A stretch of DNA of 64,000 nucleotides. It comes from Aquificaceae bacterium (lineage in GTDB: Bacteria > Aquificota > Aquificia > Aquificales > Aquificaceae). The notes beneath the pieces are model-generated. The model had not been told where the DNA came from. It saw only the letters and a program-made list of their open reading frames with translations, and ran no database searches. How positions within the stretch are numbered: position 1 is the stretch's first letter; every line of letters begins with the position of its first letter. Below, piece after piece: positions 50,411 to 58,916 of the stretch. The DNA lies in contig JANWWY010000004.1 of the NCBI GenBank assembly GCA_025057455.1, forward strand, positions 1 to 64,000, read 5' to 3'. The translations under genes and the position numbers were made by a program.

Positions 50411-50938
50411 CTAACCTCCTGTCCATAAATTATAAGGTACAAACCCTATGTTTTCAAGCAACTTTTCTACCAAAACCTCAGGCTTCAAAGTGGCATCAAG
50501 AACAAGGTGGGCTCTTTGGTAAACTTCAGCCCTATCCTTGAAAAGCTTTAAAAGCTCTTCTTTACTTCTTTTTAAGAGGGGCCTTGATGGGTCATTACCA
50601 CATCTTTTAAGGAAGGATTGGAAGTCTAAGTTTAACCAAACTACCAGACCCGAGCCCTTCATAACATCCATGGCTAAGAGATTTGCCCCCAGACCACCCC
50701 CTGTGCTTATCACAAGATTTTTTTCCTTTGCCAACCTACTTAGAACTTCCAGCTCTAACCTTCTAAAGTAATCTTCGCCCCTTTTCTCAAAAATTTCGGG
50801 AATAGACGCGCCTTCTAACCTCTCAATTTCCTCGTCTGTGTCCACAAATTTCCACCCAAGCCTCTCAGACAAAAGCCTGCCAAGGGTGCTTTTACCACTG
50901 CACATAAAACCTACAAGAAAAATCCTTTCAAAGTTCAT
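50411..50938 (-). CDS. aroK: shikimate kinase
   Basis: A P-loop kinase of 175 residues that phosphorylates shikimate for chorismate synthesis. It has the Walker A LVGFMCSGKSTLGRLL, the shikimate-binding DTDEEIE and EDYFRRLE, the TGGG core (VISTGGGLGAN) and the lid Arg in DPSRPLL. Start ATG 50938 overlaps the ccsA 3' end by 11 bp; no separate promoter is seen. It shares a transcript with dsbC-like and ccsA. Confidence 0.95.
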   Translation of the reverse strand: MNFERIFLVGFMCSGKSTLGRLLSERLGWKFVDTDEEIERLEGASIPEIFEKRGEDYFRRLELEVLSRLAKEKNLVISTGGGLGANLLAMDVMKGSGLVVWLNLDFQSFLKRCGNDPSRPLLKRSKEELLKLFKDRAEVYQRAHLVLDATLKPEVLVEKLLENIGFVPYNLWTGG

Positions 50939-51686
50939 GCCTTACAAAGAGCAAACCAAGGATTGATAATACCATACCCGTTATGGCTCCGTAGGAAAAG
51001 CTCCTGGGTTTAATCCTTCTAAGTAGGTTGAGGTGAACAAGAAGAGCGTAATAGACCCACAAGAAAAGCACGTATATGAGTTTTGGGTCGTTTATCCAGT
51101 GTTTCCCAAAAAAGCTCCTGCTCCACAAACTTCCAAAGACAAGGGTTAGGGTAAAGAATATAAAACTCATGCCTATGGAGAACCTTTCCGCAGACCTCAG
51201 TATGTTTAGAGGCAGAAAAAAACTCTGAAGTGTCTTGTGTTTGAGCTTGCTTTCTAAAAAAAGCCTAAGAAGGGAAGAGAATCCCCCAAAAAGGGCAAAG
51301 GCATAGGAAAAAAGGGCAAAGGTTACATGAAGAGAGTATAATGTGCTTCTATAGGGTGACGGTTCTGCAGGTATTAAAAGCAAAGTCCACAAAACACCCA
51401 ACATAGCAAAAAGAACTAAAAATCTCCTTATATAGTCCAGCTTCAAAGATAGAAGGGTAAGAAAGAAAAGCATACCATTTCCTAAGAGGGAATAAAAGCC
51501 GTAAACATCTGCAAAGGGGAAGCTTTTTACCTCTATGCCTAACCTTATCACGTAGGTTATGTAAACAAGGAAGGCGAGCATCATAAGAAATGTAGTTAGC
51601 CTTTTAAGAGAACCTAAAAGGTAAGATAGAAGGGAAAGGACAAAAACAAGAAAATAGAGACCTATACTTAGGTAAACTAAGAACAT
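50928..51686 (-). CDS. ccsA: cytochrome c assembly protein CcsA (heme handling)
   Basis: About eight membrane helices over 252 residues, with the heme-handling signature region WSRSFFGKHWINDPKLIYVLFLWVYYALL, a diverged form of the WWD-type motif (typically WxWDPKE), and conserved His in YSLHVTFALFSYAF. CcsA with CcsB (ResB) attaches heme to apocytochromes c in the system II pathway. ResB is not in the window. TAAACT on the minus strand ends 7 nt before ATG 51686, suggesting a leaderless message. Divergent from acpS by 15 bp. Confidence 0.88.
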   Translation of the reverse strand: MFLVYLSIGLYFLVFVLSLLSYLLGSLKRLTTFLMMLAFLVYITYVIRLGIEVKSFPFADVYGFYSLLGNGMLFFLTLLSLKLDYIRRFLVLFAMLGVLWTLLLIPAEPSPYRSTLYSLHVTFALFSYAFALFGGFSSLLRLFLESKLKHKTLQSFFLPLNILRSAERFSIGMSFIFFTLTLVFGSLWSRSFFGKHWINDPKLIYVLFLWVYYALLVHLNLLRRIKPRSFSYGAITGMVLSILGLLFVRHEL

Positions 51687-51687
51687 G

Positions 51688-51699
51688 TATGATAGTTTA
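51688..51699. promoter_or_regulatory. abutting divergent -10 boxes of acpS and ccsA
   Basis: Plus-strand TATGAT (51688-51693) lies 8 nt before the acpS ATG and minus-strand TAAACT (51694-51699) lies 7 nt before the ccsA ATG. The entire gap between start codons is 15 bp, so neither gene has room for a leader and ribosome binding site. Confidence 0.5.
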
Positions 51700-51701
51700 T
51701 C

Positions 51702-52055
51702 ATGGTAGGTATTGACATAGTGAAAAACGACAGGATTAAAGAAGCGGTTGAGAGGTTTGGAGAAAGGTTTTTAAAGAGGGTATATACGGAGGATGAGCTC
51801 CTTTATTGCAGAAGTCAGAAAGCCTTCTACCAATGTCTTTCAGCAAGATGGGCTTGCAAGGAAGCGGTGCTAAAGGCTTTTTATCAGTCTTACGGTGTTC
51901 TTCTCAAATTCTCCGAGATAGAGGTTCTCGGTGATAGGGGTAAGCCTGCGAGGGTAAGAATACACAGAGAGGGTTTTGGAGATGTAAAGATAATCGTATC
52001 CCTATCCCACGAAAAGGATTTTTCTGTAGCTGTGGCCTATGTGCTAAGAGAGTAA
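51702..52055 (+). CDS. acpS: holo-[acyl-carrier-protein] synthase
   Basis: The 117-residue enzyme transfers 4'-phosphopantetheine from CoA to acyl carrier protein. It has the Mg2+ site GIDIVKNDRI at the N-terminus and the second signature LSARWACKEAVLKAF, plus VSLSHEKDFSVAVA. Length is normal. The start ATG 51702 has no Shine-Dalgarno and follows TATGAT. The gene is monocistronic, with a convergent thiD. Confidence 0.95.
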   Translation: MVGIDIVKNDRIKEAVERFGERFLKRVYTEDELLYCRSQKAFYQCLSARWACKEAVLKAFYQSYGVLLKFSEIEVLGDRGKPARVRIHREGFGDVKIIVSLSHEKDFSVAVAYVLRE

Positions 52056-52180
52056 TAAATATATATCTCTTTGTAAGCTTTTAGCTTATCCTCACGTGGT
52101 TTATACTCCCACCTTATTGAAAAATAGCAGGGCGAGGTGTTATTGATGACTGTAGTGTATATACCAGCCTTTCCTTCACG
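52056..52180. other. intergenic segment with an untranslated open frame and small hairpin
   Basis: The 125-bp gap between convergent acpS and thiD has a short TAAGCT-TTT-AGCTTA hairpin (52074-52088). On the minus strand, in frame beyond the thiD stop, 47 codons stay open (GIYTTVINNTSPCYFSIR...) to a stop overlapping acpS. No start codon is available. It may be a gene remnant or chance. Confidence 0.4.
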
Positions 52181-52969
52181 CTAAAGTATACTCCACATGT
52201 GGTTTAAAGGTCCGTGCCCTTTGCCTAGAGGCAGGGAGTGCTCTATGGCTTTCTGTAGGTATTCCTTTGCCATCTTTGCAGACTCTTTTAGGCTGTAGCC
52301 CTTGGCTAAGTAGGCGGTTATAGCCGAAGAAAAGGTGCATCCTGTGCCGTGAGTATTCTTGGTTTTTACATATTTTCCCCTTAAGTATTCAAAGCTCTGC
52401 CCATCGTAGAGAACATCTATCATATCCTTATCCTCTCTATGCCCACCCTTTACGATTACCGCAGAACATCCGTAAGAGTATATAACCTTGCATGCCTTTT
52501 CCATGTCTTCTAAGGTCTTTATCTCAAAACCGCACATTTCCTGAGCTTCTGGTATGTTGGGCGTTACTAACATGGCAAGGGGTAGAAGTTCTTTAAAAAG
52601 AGCTTCTCTGGCAGATTCCTTAAGCAATGGGTCTCCAGACTTTGCCACCATAACTGGGTCAAGCACAAATTTTTCCAGCCTAAACTCCCTTATTGCCTTT
52701 GCGACAGCCATTATAATGCCTTCGTTGGAAAGCATGCCAGTTTTACAGGCGTCCACACCTATATCCTCGACGACCACCCTTATCTGGTCGTAGACTATAT
52801 GGGGTGGCATGTCAACCACACCGTATACGCCGAGGGTATTTTGAACGGTCACGGAGGTTATGGCACTCATCCCGTATACGCCCAGCACGGTAAAGGTTTT
52901 TAGGTCTGCCTGCACACCAGCACCACCACCGCTGTCAGAACCTGCTATGGTAAGGGCTCTTGGTACCAT
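52181..52969 (-). CDS. thiD: hydroxymethylpyrimidine/phosphomethylpyrimidine kinase
   Basis: ThiD phosphorylates HMP and HMP-P in thiamin synthesis. The 262-residue ribokinase-fold protein has [37 protein letters not shown] and the anion hole [20 protein letters not shown]. The ATG start overlaps the bamA stop as TGATG, so the genes are coupled. It ends the long purM-thpR-bamA run. Confidence 0.95.
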   Translation of the reverse strand: MVPRALTIAGSDSGGGAGVQADLKTFTVLGVYGMSAITSVTVQNTLGVYGVVDMPPHIVYDQIRVVVEDIGVDACKTGMLSNEGIIMAVAKAIREFRLEKFVLDPVMVAKSGDPLLKESAREALFKELLPLAMLVTPNIPEAQEMCGFEIKTLEDMEKACKVIYSYGCSAVIVKGGHREDKDMIDVLYDGQSFEYLRGKYVKTKNTHGTGCTFSSAITAYLAKGYSLKESAKMAKEYLQKAIEHSLPLGKGHGPLNHMWSIL

Positions 52970-55302
52970 CAGAAGAACACTCCCAACACAAAGTGTATTC
53001 TGCTCCTTGATGTATCCCCGGGAACCTTTTTAGTCTTTATAGCCCAGTCCAGCTTTATGGGTGCAAAGGGCGTAATAAACCTAAGACCAACACCGTATCC
53101 ACCTCTTAAATTCTGGACTTTAAGCTCGTCCCATTGGTCAAAGCCAAGACCCGTATCGTAAAAAACCGCACCGTAGAGTATGTTTTTATAGAGAGGATAG
53201 TTTGCCTCTATAGAAAATAAAGCTTGCCCTTTTGAGCCTATTGGTTCTTTTGTGTTGGGGTCAAGGGGTCCAGCATAGCCGTACTTGTAGCCCCTTACAG
53301 TAAAATCTCCACCCACAAAAAACCTCTCATCCAAAGAGACTCTTCTGCCCCCATAAGGCTCTACGAGTCCAAGCACACCCTTAAAAGAGAGAATTAACCC
53401 CGTATCCAACCATGTATCCTTGAAAAACTTCTGGTAGGATAGGTTTATTTTGTTGTATTTTTCATCCCCTCCGAGAATAGGCACAGCCAAGGAGTAGCTT
53501 AGCTCGGTAAGAGAGCCACCAGATGGGAAAAGGTAGTTATCTCTTGTGTCTCTTGTAATGCTAAAGGTCAGTTTTCTTAGCTGTCTTGTGCCAGCTTCCT
53601 CTTTAATTAGGTTTGACGCATCGGGTGATATGTCCCTGTAGCGGACTCTCTGAACGCTCACACCGGCACCCACCCTCCAAAACTCCGCAAACTCTCTGGA
53701 AAATACAAAATCCGCACCCGTTCTTTCTACGGTGTAGGTGGTGTATTCTATTCTTCTATCGTATAGAGAGCCTGTTAGGTCTATAGGTCTTCTGAGAAAC
53801 CATTTTTTCGTGTAGGATATGGAGTTATCCCGGTATTTGCTTCCGTATGAAAGGGATATGCCCGCTATGTCTCCTGTACCTCTGAAGTTTCCTTTACGCA
53901 GGGATATGAAACCAGAAATACCAGTTACCTGATTGTAGCCGAGCCCTATGGAGAACTGTCCTGTGAACCTCTCTCTAACTTTTGCTACAAAGTCCCAGTT
54001 TTTGCCTTCCGATGGAAAGGGTTCTATGGATACATCCTGATAGTAACCCAAGTTGAAGATTCTCGTCCTTGACCTTTCTATTTCTCTCTGATTTGCCAGC
54101 TCTCCCTCCTGAAACCTAAGCTCCCTCCTTATGACGTAATCCCTTGATTCGTAGTTTCCTTGCACTTCAATCCTACTTACGTACACAGGTTGACCTTCTT
54201 CTATTTGGAGCAAAAGGCTTACCCCCTTGCCTTCCCTATCTAAGCTTTCCTTTTCCTCCACAGAGGCACCCAAGAAGCCTATCTCTGAATACTTTCTCCT
54301 TATGTTTGCCTTTATCCTTTCTACAACTTCCCTTCTGTAAAAGCCTTTTCTGTTCTTTTTGAACGCATCCCCTACGAGCTCACCGTAGGCAAACAGGGTG
54401 TTTCCTTCTATTCTCAACTCCGTCAACTTGTAGCGAGGACCCTCTTCTATCTTTATCGTAATGTCATACCTATTTCCATCCCTTTTGACCGAGTAATCCG
54501 CCTTTACCTCAAGGAAGCCTTCAGACTTATAAAAATCCACTATTTTCTTCACATCCTCTTTGAGCATATCCTCGCTGAAAGGTGGCTTAAACCTTAAGGT
54601 TACTACACTTGGAGGCTTTGTCTCCATAAGTCCTAAGAGTTTACCTTTGCTGAAGCTTTTGTTGCCTATAAAACTTATGCTACCCACAAACTCTGGCTGA
54701 CCCTCCACTATGGTGTAAACAACCTTGGAAGCACCTTTTTTGGGAACAAGTTCGTAGCTCACTTGTACCTTAGGATAGCCTTCTTTTGCGTAAGCTTCTA
54801 TAATCTTCCTTCCTATGAATTCCAGTTCCTCACGGGTAAGAACTCTACCGAGCCTTAGTCTTCTCTGGATTTCTATCCTTTCCTCTATGGCTGGAGCGGA
54901 AGTAATCCCCTTGGTAAGCTCCTCTGGGTCAATTTTCCCCACTTCAGCTTCTATGCCTATTTTTTTCTCCAGCTCGTCGGATTTTATCTTTCTGTTGCCA
55001 ACAAATTCAATCTTGTATATAACGGGAAGGTCTTTTACCTTGTACGTGAGATTCACCTGCTCCCCTACCCTCTCCTCGTAAACTTCCACCTCATCAAAAA
55101 AGCCCGTTCTGTACATACGCCTTATGCTTTCCCTTACCAAGTCTGGACTGTACAGGCTACCCTGCCTTAGGTTTATAAGCCCAAGAATGACCTCCTCTGG
55201 GACAAACCTTGCGCCTTCTACCCTTATTTGACCTATTACCTGAGCAAAGGAGAAGCTAACAGATAAGAGCAGTAGTACAAAAAGCCTATACAATAACCAC
55301 AT
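52969..55302 (-). CDS. bamA: outer-membrane protein assembly factor BamA
   Basis: Signal peptide ([20 protein letters not shown]) then five POTRA domains in residues about 22-420 (first: [27 protein letters not shown]) and a 16-stranded beta-barrel containing the conserved [15 protein letters not shown], the VRGF/Y-type lid motif, and the terminal aromatic FVLGVFF. It inserts outer-membrane proteins. The track starts 11 codons early; ATG 55302 follows TTGAGGAGGGCAAAAGG, giving 777 residues and a 17-bp overlap with purM. Confidence 0.96.
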   Translation of the reverse strand: MWLLYRLFVLLLLSVSFSFAQVIGQIRVEGARFVPEEVILGLINLRQGSLYSPDLVRESIRRMYRTGFFDEVEVYEERVGEQVNLTYKVKDLPVIYKIEFVGNRKIKSDELEKKIGIEAEVGKIDPEELTKGITSAPAIEERIEIQRRLRLGRVLTREELEFIGRKIIEAYAKEGYPKVQVSYELVPKKGASKVVYTIVEGQPEFVGSISFIGNKSFSKGKLLGLMETKPPSVVTLRFKPPFSEDMLKEDVKKIVDFYKSEGFLEVKADYSVKRDGNRYDITIKIEEGPRYKLTELRIEGNTLFAYGELVGDAFKKNRKGFYRREVVERIKANIRRKYSEIGFLGASVEEKESLDREGKGVSLLLQIEEGQPVYVSRIEVQGNYESRDYVIRRELRFQEGELANQREIERSRTRIFNLGYYQDVSIEPFPSEGKNWDFVAKVRERFTGQFSIGLGYNQVTGISGFISLRKGNFRGTGDIAGISLSYGSKYRDNSISYTKKWFLRRPIDLTGSLYDRRIEYTTYTVERTGADFVFSREFAEFWRVGAGVSVQRVRYRDISPDASNLIKEEAGTRQLRKLTFSITRDTRDNYLFPSGGSLTELSYSLAVPILGGDEKYNKINLSYQKFFKDTWLDTGLILSFKGVLGLVEPYGGRRVSLDERFFVGGDFTVRGYKYGYAGPLDPNTKEPIGSKGQALFSIEANYPLYKNILYGAVFYDTGLGFDQWDELKVQNLRGGYGVGLRFITPFAPIKLDWAIKTKKVPGDTSRSRIHFVLGVFF

Positions 55303-56293
55303 CCCTTTTGCCCTCCTCAATGTAACCACAAACAAAGGCTGAACTCAACATGTTTAAGATTCTTTCTGCGTCCTGCTTATCCGAGACCAACATAAAACCT
55401 ACACCCATGTTAAAGGTCCTGTACATCTCTTCTGTGGGTATATTACCTAATGACTTTATCCAGTCAAAGATGGGATTTTGTGGTATTTTGTCCTTTTCAA
55501 CCACCGCCCTACAACCTTCTGGAAGCACGCGCACAAGATTGCCAGGTATTCCACCTCCCGTTATGTGTGCCATTCCCTTTATCTTAATTCCAGAATCCTT
55601 TAGTCTTTTTATCTCTTGGCTGTATATTCTTGTGGGTTCAAGAAGGGCTTCCCATACGTACCCTTTGAGGTCTTCCACGTAATCCCTGTAGGATATTCTC
55701 TTTTCTGCCAGAACTTTTCTTACCAGGCTGTAGCCGTTGCTGTGAAACCCACTGGATGGAAGTCCTAGTATAACCTGCCCTGGTCTTATTTCCTCGCCCG
55801 TGACGAGCTCTTCCCTCTCGCAGATACCTACGCAAAAACCCGCAAGGTCATAAACACCTTCTGCGTAAAAATCTGGCATCTCCGCCGTTTCGCCGCCTAC
55901 CAAGCCTACCCCTGCAATCTTGCAACCCTCCACTATTCCGTCCATTACCTTCTTTAACACTTCCAAGTCAATCCTTCCTGTAGCTATGTAGTCCAAAAAG
56001 GCTATGGGCTCAGCTCCCGTTGTAAGAAGGTCGTTTACGTTCATGGCTACCAAATCTATACCCACCGTTTCGTGGATGCCCATATCCTGGGCTATTTTGA
56101 GCTTTGTTCCCACTCCGTCGGTGGTCAGCATAATCACGGGATTTTTGTATCCTTTGAGCTCAATTCCGCTGGCAAAAGACCCAAAAAGAAGACCTTGTAT
56201 GGGCAATGTCTTTACCTTTTCCCTTATGTAGTCCACGAAGGCTTCCGCTCGCTCTATGCTCACACCTGCCTTTTCGTAGGTCCATTCATTCAT
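55286..56293 (-). CDS. purM: phosphoribosylformylglycinamidine cyclo-ligase (AIR synthetase)
   Basis: PurM closes the imidazole ring of AIR in purine synthesis. The 335-residue protein has MTTDGVGTKLKIAQ, GIDLVAMNVNDLLTTGAEP, LVGGETAEMP, GLPSSGFHSNGYSLVR and HITGGGIPGNLVRVLP. It overlaps thpR (8 bp) upstream and bamA (17 bp) downstream. The combination with envelope genes seems to be housekeeping packing rather than function. Confidence 0.97.
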   Translation of the reverse strand: MNEWTYEKAGVSIERAEAFVDYIREKVKTLPIQGLLFGSFASGIELKGYKNPVIMLTTDGVGTKLKIAQDMGIHETVGIDLVAMNVNDLLTTGAEPIAFLDYIATGRIDLEVLKKVMDGIVEGCKIAGVGLVGGETAEMPDFYAEGVYDLAGFCVGICEREELVTGEEIRPGQVILGLPSSGFHSNGYSLVRKVLAEKRISYRDYVEDLKGYVWEALLEPTRIYSQEIKRLKDSGIKIKGMAHITGGGIPGNLVRVLPEGCRAVVEKDKIPQNPIFDWIKSLGNIPTEEMYRTFNMGVGFMLVSDKQDAERILNMLSSAFVCGYIEEGKRDVVIV

Positions 56294-56849
56294 GGAAATA
56301 AAACTCCTCTATGACCGTGTATATGGGTCCAACGGATGTAAGGGAGCTTTTTACAAGAGCAACTCTGTCCACCAAGTCCTCACCAAAATTTGTGCCTTCA
56401 TGCTGACGCAGGAACTCCCTTAGGGACTTTTTCTCAAACTCCTTTATTCTGCACACGGTTACATGGGGATGGAAGGGTTTGCCTTCGTCCTTTATACCCG
56501 CTTGCCTATTGAACCTAACTATTGTCTTTGCAACCTCTATAAGCTGTCTGTGCCCTTCAGAGACGCCTATCCACAAAACTCTTGCCCTGTCAAGACTTGG
56601 GAAAACTCCAATACCCTTGTACTTTACCCTGACGGGCTTTAACCTCTGGGAGGCTTCTTGTAGGCTTTTTAGTATGTCCACGAGCCTCCCTTGCTCCACA
56701 TCACCTATGAACTGGAAGGTCATATGGAAGTTTTGAGGTTCTACCCACTTACCTCTTATAAAGCTCTCACTCTGCGCCTGCAACCTTTCTACCGCCTCCT
56801 GTATTCTTTTGGTTACAAAAAAACCGGCAAACACTCTGACCATTACCAA
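56286..56849 (-). CDS. thpR: RNA 2',3'-cyclic phosphodiesterase / 2'-5' RNA ligase family
   Basis: A two-histidine (2H) phosphoesterase of 187 residues with both catalytic motifs, HMTFQFIGD (about residue 43) and HPHVTVCRIKE (about 127). Members open 2',3'-cyclic phosphates or ligate tRNA halves. Cellular role in bacteria is poorly known. It overlaps both neighbours by 7-8 bp. Confidence 0.9.
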   Translation of the reverse strand: MVMVRVFAGFFVTKRIQEAVERLQAQSESFIRGKWVEPQNFHMTFQFIGDVEQGRLVDILKSLQEASQRLKPVRVKYKGIGVFPSLDRARVLWIGVSEGHRQLIEVAKTIVRFNRQAGIKDEGKPFHPHVTVCRIKEFEKKSLREFLRQHEGTNFGEDLVDRVALVKSSLTSVGPIYTVIEEFYFHE

Positions 56850-57388
56850 TACCTGAAAGCCCCCGTATCAAGATGGACAAACCCAGACCTTGGATAGTAT
56901 CCTACACCTCCAGCCCTCAGGCTAACAGCCAGGTCCCTGAGCGTATCCAGGGATACACCCTCTATGCGTATATCTACCGCTTTGCCCAATGTATGGTAGC
57001 TGTCCTTGGCTACTCCTTTCTTTACCCTATGAAGGTAGGCATTTGTAGAGGGAGACCTGTATCCAGAAATCACCACTATTCTATCCTTTCCCGTTAATTT
57101 TGTAATGAGGTAAAGAAGGTCTAAGAGCTTTACATCTATAGGCGCTACCTCTCCGCTTCTGTAATCTCTAAGAATATGGTTTATTTCTTGCAATGCTCCA
57201 TCTATGTATACACCATCCAGCCAGAATACAGTCTTTAGACTTTCCCCCGTGTTGAGTGAGTATAGATTTAGCCATTTCGCACCTTCAGTTAAACCCCTTG
57301 AACCGTAGAGGGAAGCAAAGGAAACTGAGCCAGTTATAAGCATAAAGCCCATGTATCCTACAGACTTTATAAAATGCCTCCTTGTCAT
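56843..57388 (-). CDS. Tat-exported DUF882 / M15-like peptidase
   Basis: A twin-arginine signal (MTRRHFIKSVGYMGFM) leads to a domain like E. coli YcbK/DUF882, related to M15 D-Ala-D-Ala carboxypeptidases. The zinc ligands are visible: SGYRSPSTNA, SYHTLGKAVDIRI (His-x6-Asp) and the final FVHLDTG. At 181 residues it is a lean version. It overlaps the L,D-transpeptidase gene by ATGA (57385-57388), so the two likely work together on peptidoglycan, as ycbB and ycbK neighbours do in E. coli. Confidence 0.9.
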   Translation of the reverse strand: MTRRHFIKSVGYMGFMLITGSVSFASLYGSRGLTEGAKWLNLYSLNTGESLKTVFWLDGVYIDGALQEINHILRDYRSGEVAPIDVKLLDLLYLITKLTGKDRIVVISGYRSPSTNAYLHRVKKGVAKDSYHTLGKAVDIRIEGVSLDTLRDLAVSLRAGGVGYYPRSGFVHLDTGAFRYW

Positions 57389-58899
57389 ATTCCACCTCCA
57401 GCCTTGAGAATAGCCTGAAGCAAAATTGTATCATACCCATAAAGGTCCTCTCTAAATTGGAGCTTTCCATCCTCTTCAAAAGCAGTAAAGTATAACAGGT
57501 ATATGGGAACGGATTCCTTCAGAGCTATATTCCGAGTCTCACCCTTTTTTATGGTAGATTCTAATCTTTCAATGCTCCAATCTTCCCCCATAAGCTTTAG
57601 GGCTACATCCTTTGCCTTTTCTACTCTTATACAACCTGAGCTAAAGGCTCTTTTTGCTTGCCTAAAAAGGTGTTTGTCTGGAGTATCGTGGAGGTATACT
57701 GCAAAGGGATTGGGGAAGTTGAACTTTATACGCCCAAGAAAGTTTTTAGGTCCAGCCTCTTGCACAAGTTTAAAAGGGAAGTAATCTTCCTTATAGAGGT
57801 TCCAGTTTATATGCATGGGGTCTATCTCCTCACCCATGTAGAATACCTTAAAGCCCTTTCTCTTGAGATAGGTAGGGTCCTTTTTTACCTTGGGAAGTAT
57901 ATCCTTCACAGATATGCTTAGAGGAACATACCACTTGGGGTTTATGGTTATGCTGTTTATTTTGCTCTGTAGCATAGGCGTGGGTCTAAAGTCCTCCTTG
58001 TAGTTTCTACCAACTATCACCTTTGAGGTAAGTACCACGCGCCCCCCTTCAATGTAGAAAAGCTCAAAGGATGGTATGTTTACCAGCACCGCCCTTCTTG
58101 AATCAATGTTTACCCAACGGTGCTTTTCAAGGTTTATGTAAACCTGCCTAAGCCTCTCTTCCGGTCTCATGTTGAGCTCCCTTAGAGTCCTCTGGTCTAT
58201 GCTTCCCGTCTCAGGCAGTCCATGCCTCTTTTGGAAATGCTTCATTGCTCGCTGAAGCTTTTCGTCAAAAAGGTCAGAACCCGTGTATTCTTCAAGGTCT
58301 CCCAGCAAGAAAAGTCTATAACCTATCTCCGTAAGGCATGGGCTTCTATCGCCCAGCTTAAGCTCTCTATTTATTCTTATAGGCTTCCACTCAAGGTAGG
58401 ATAGGTCTTTGAGGAATTTTGACTTTTCAACGAGAAACCAGTAGTCTTTGCTCTTGGGTGCAAGCTCTAAAAACAGGTCTTCTAGTCTGTTTTCTAAGAG
58501 TAGTCTGGAAAGAGTTTCCACCACAGTATCTGGCTTGCTTTGTAGGCTCCAGTTTCCGTAAATTTTTGAAGGGTTGACCTTGCCGTAGTAAAGGTCGTAG
58601 GAAAGTTTTATAAGCCTATCCGTGTAGGAAAGTTCTAAGTCAAGGTCTTCTGGAGGCTCGTAATCCCTTGGGTTTAATCCGTGATGGACTGCCTCCTGAA
58701 GGATTTTTTCAAAGGTCTGTAGGTTGTAAGTAGACAAACCATCACAGAACCAGATGCATCTAAAGCTTATGTTCTTGTATAGCCGGTATACCTTCTGGGG
58801 ATAAGCGAGTTTTTTAGAGTTTGCCCTTATACTTTTCTCAAGGGCTTGCGTGATTTCTAAGCTCAGTATCAGGATAAGGATTGGTAGGGTGACCGCCAT
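57385..58899 (-). CDS. L,D-transpeptidase, YcbB (LdtD)-like
   Basis: This 504-residue protein has an N-terminal membrane anchor (VTLPILILILSLEI), a peptidoglycan-binding-like helical region (HFQKRHGLPETGSIDQRTLREL, about 220-245) and a C-terminal YkuD-type catalytic domain with HDTPDKHLF and the nucleophile in SSGCIRVEKA (Cys about 440). It should make 3-3 crosslinks. The start ATG 58899 lies in the loop of a perfect inverted repeat and 12 nt after a minus-strand TATAAT, with no ribosome binding site. It is 17 nt behind dnaK. Confidence 0.92.
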   Translation of the reverse strand: MAVTLPILILILSLEITQALEKSIRANSKKLAYPQKVYRLYKNISFRCIWFCDGLSTYNLQTFEKILQEAVHHGLNPRDYEPPEDLDLELSYTDRLIKLSYDLYYGKVNPSKIYGNWSLQSKPDTVVETLSRLLLENRLEDLFLELAPKSKDYWFLVEKSKFLKDLSYLEWKPIRINRELKLGDRSPCLTEIGYRLFLLGDLEEYTGSDLFDEKLQRAMKHFQKRHGLPETGSIDQRTLRELNMRPEERLRQVYINLEKHRWVNIDSRRAVLVNIPSFELFYIEGGRVVLTSKVIVGRNYKEDFRPTPMLQSKINSITINPKWYVPLSISVKDILPKVKKDPTYLKRKGFKVFYMGEEIDPMHINWNLYKEDYFPFKLVQEAGPKNFLGRIKFNFPNPFAVYLHDTPDKHLFRQAKRAFSSGCIRVEKAKDVALKLMGEDWSIERLESTIKKGETRNIALKESVPIYLLYFTAFEEDGKLQFREDLYGYDTILLQAILKAGGGI

Positions 58900-58909
58900 A
58901 GGCGGTCAC
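58889..58909. promoter_or_regulatory. perfect 9+9 bp inverted repeat around the L,D-transpeptidase start
   Basis: Arms GTGACCGCC and GGCGGTCAC flank ATA on the plus strand; the minus-strand start codon lies across the centre. It could be an operator or an RNA hairpin that hides the start; as a dnaK terminator it lacks a T-run. Confidence 0.55.
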
Positions 58910-58910
58910 T

Positions 58911-58916
58911 ATTATA
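58911..58916 (-). promoter_or_regulatory. -10 box (TATAAT) of the L,D-transpeptidase gene
   Basis: Perfect minus-strand TATAAT between the dnaK stop (58917) and the inverted repeat. It would place transcription start inside the repeat near 58904. Confidence 0.5.
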
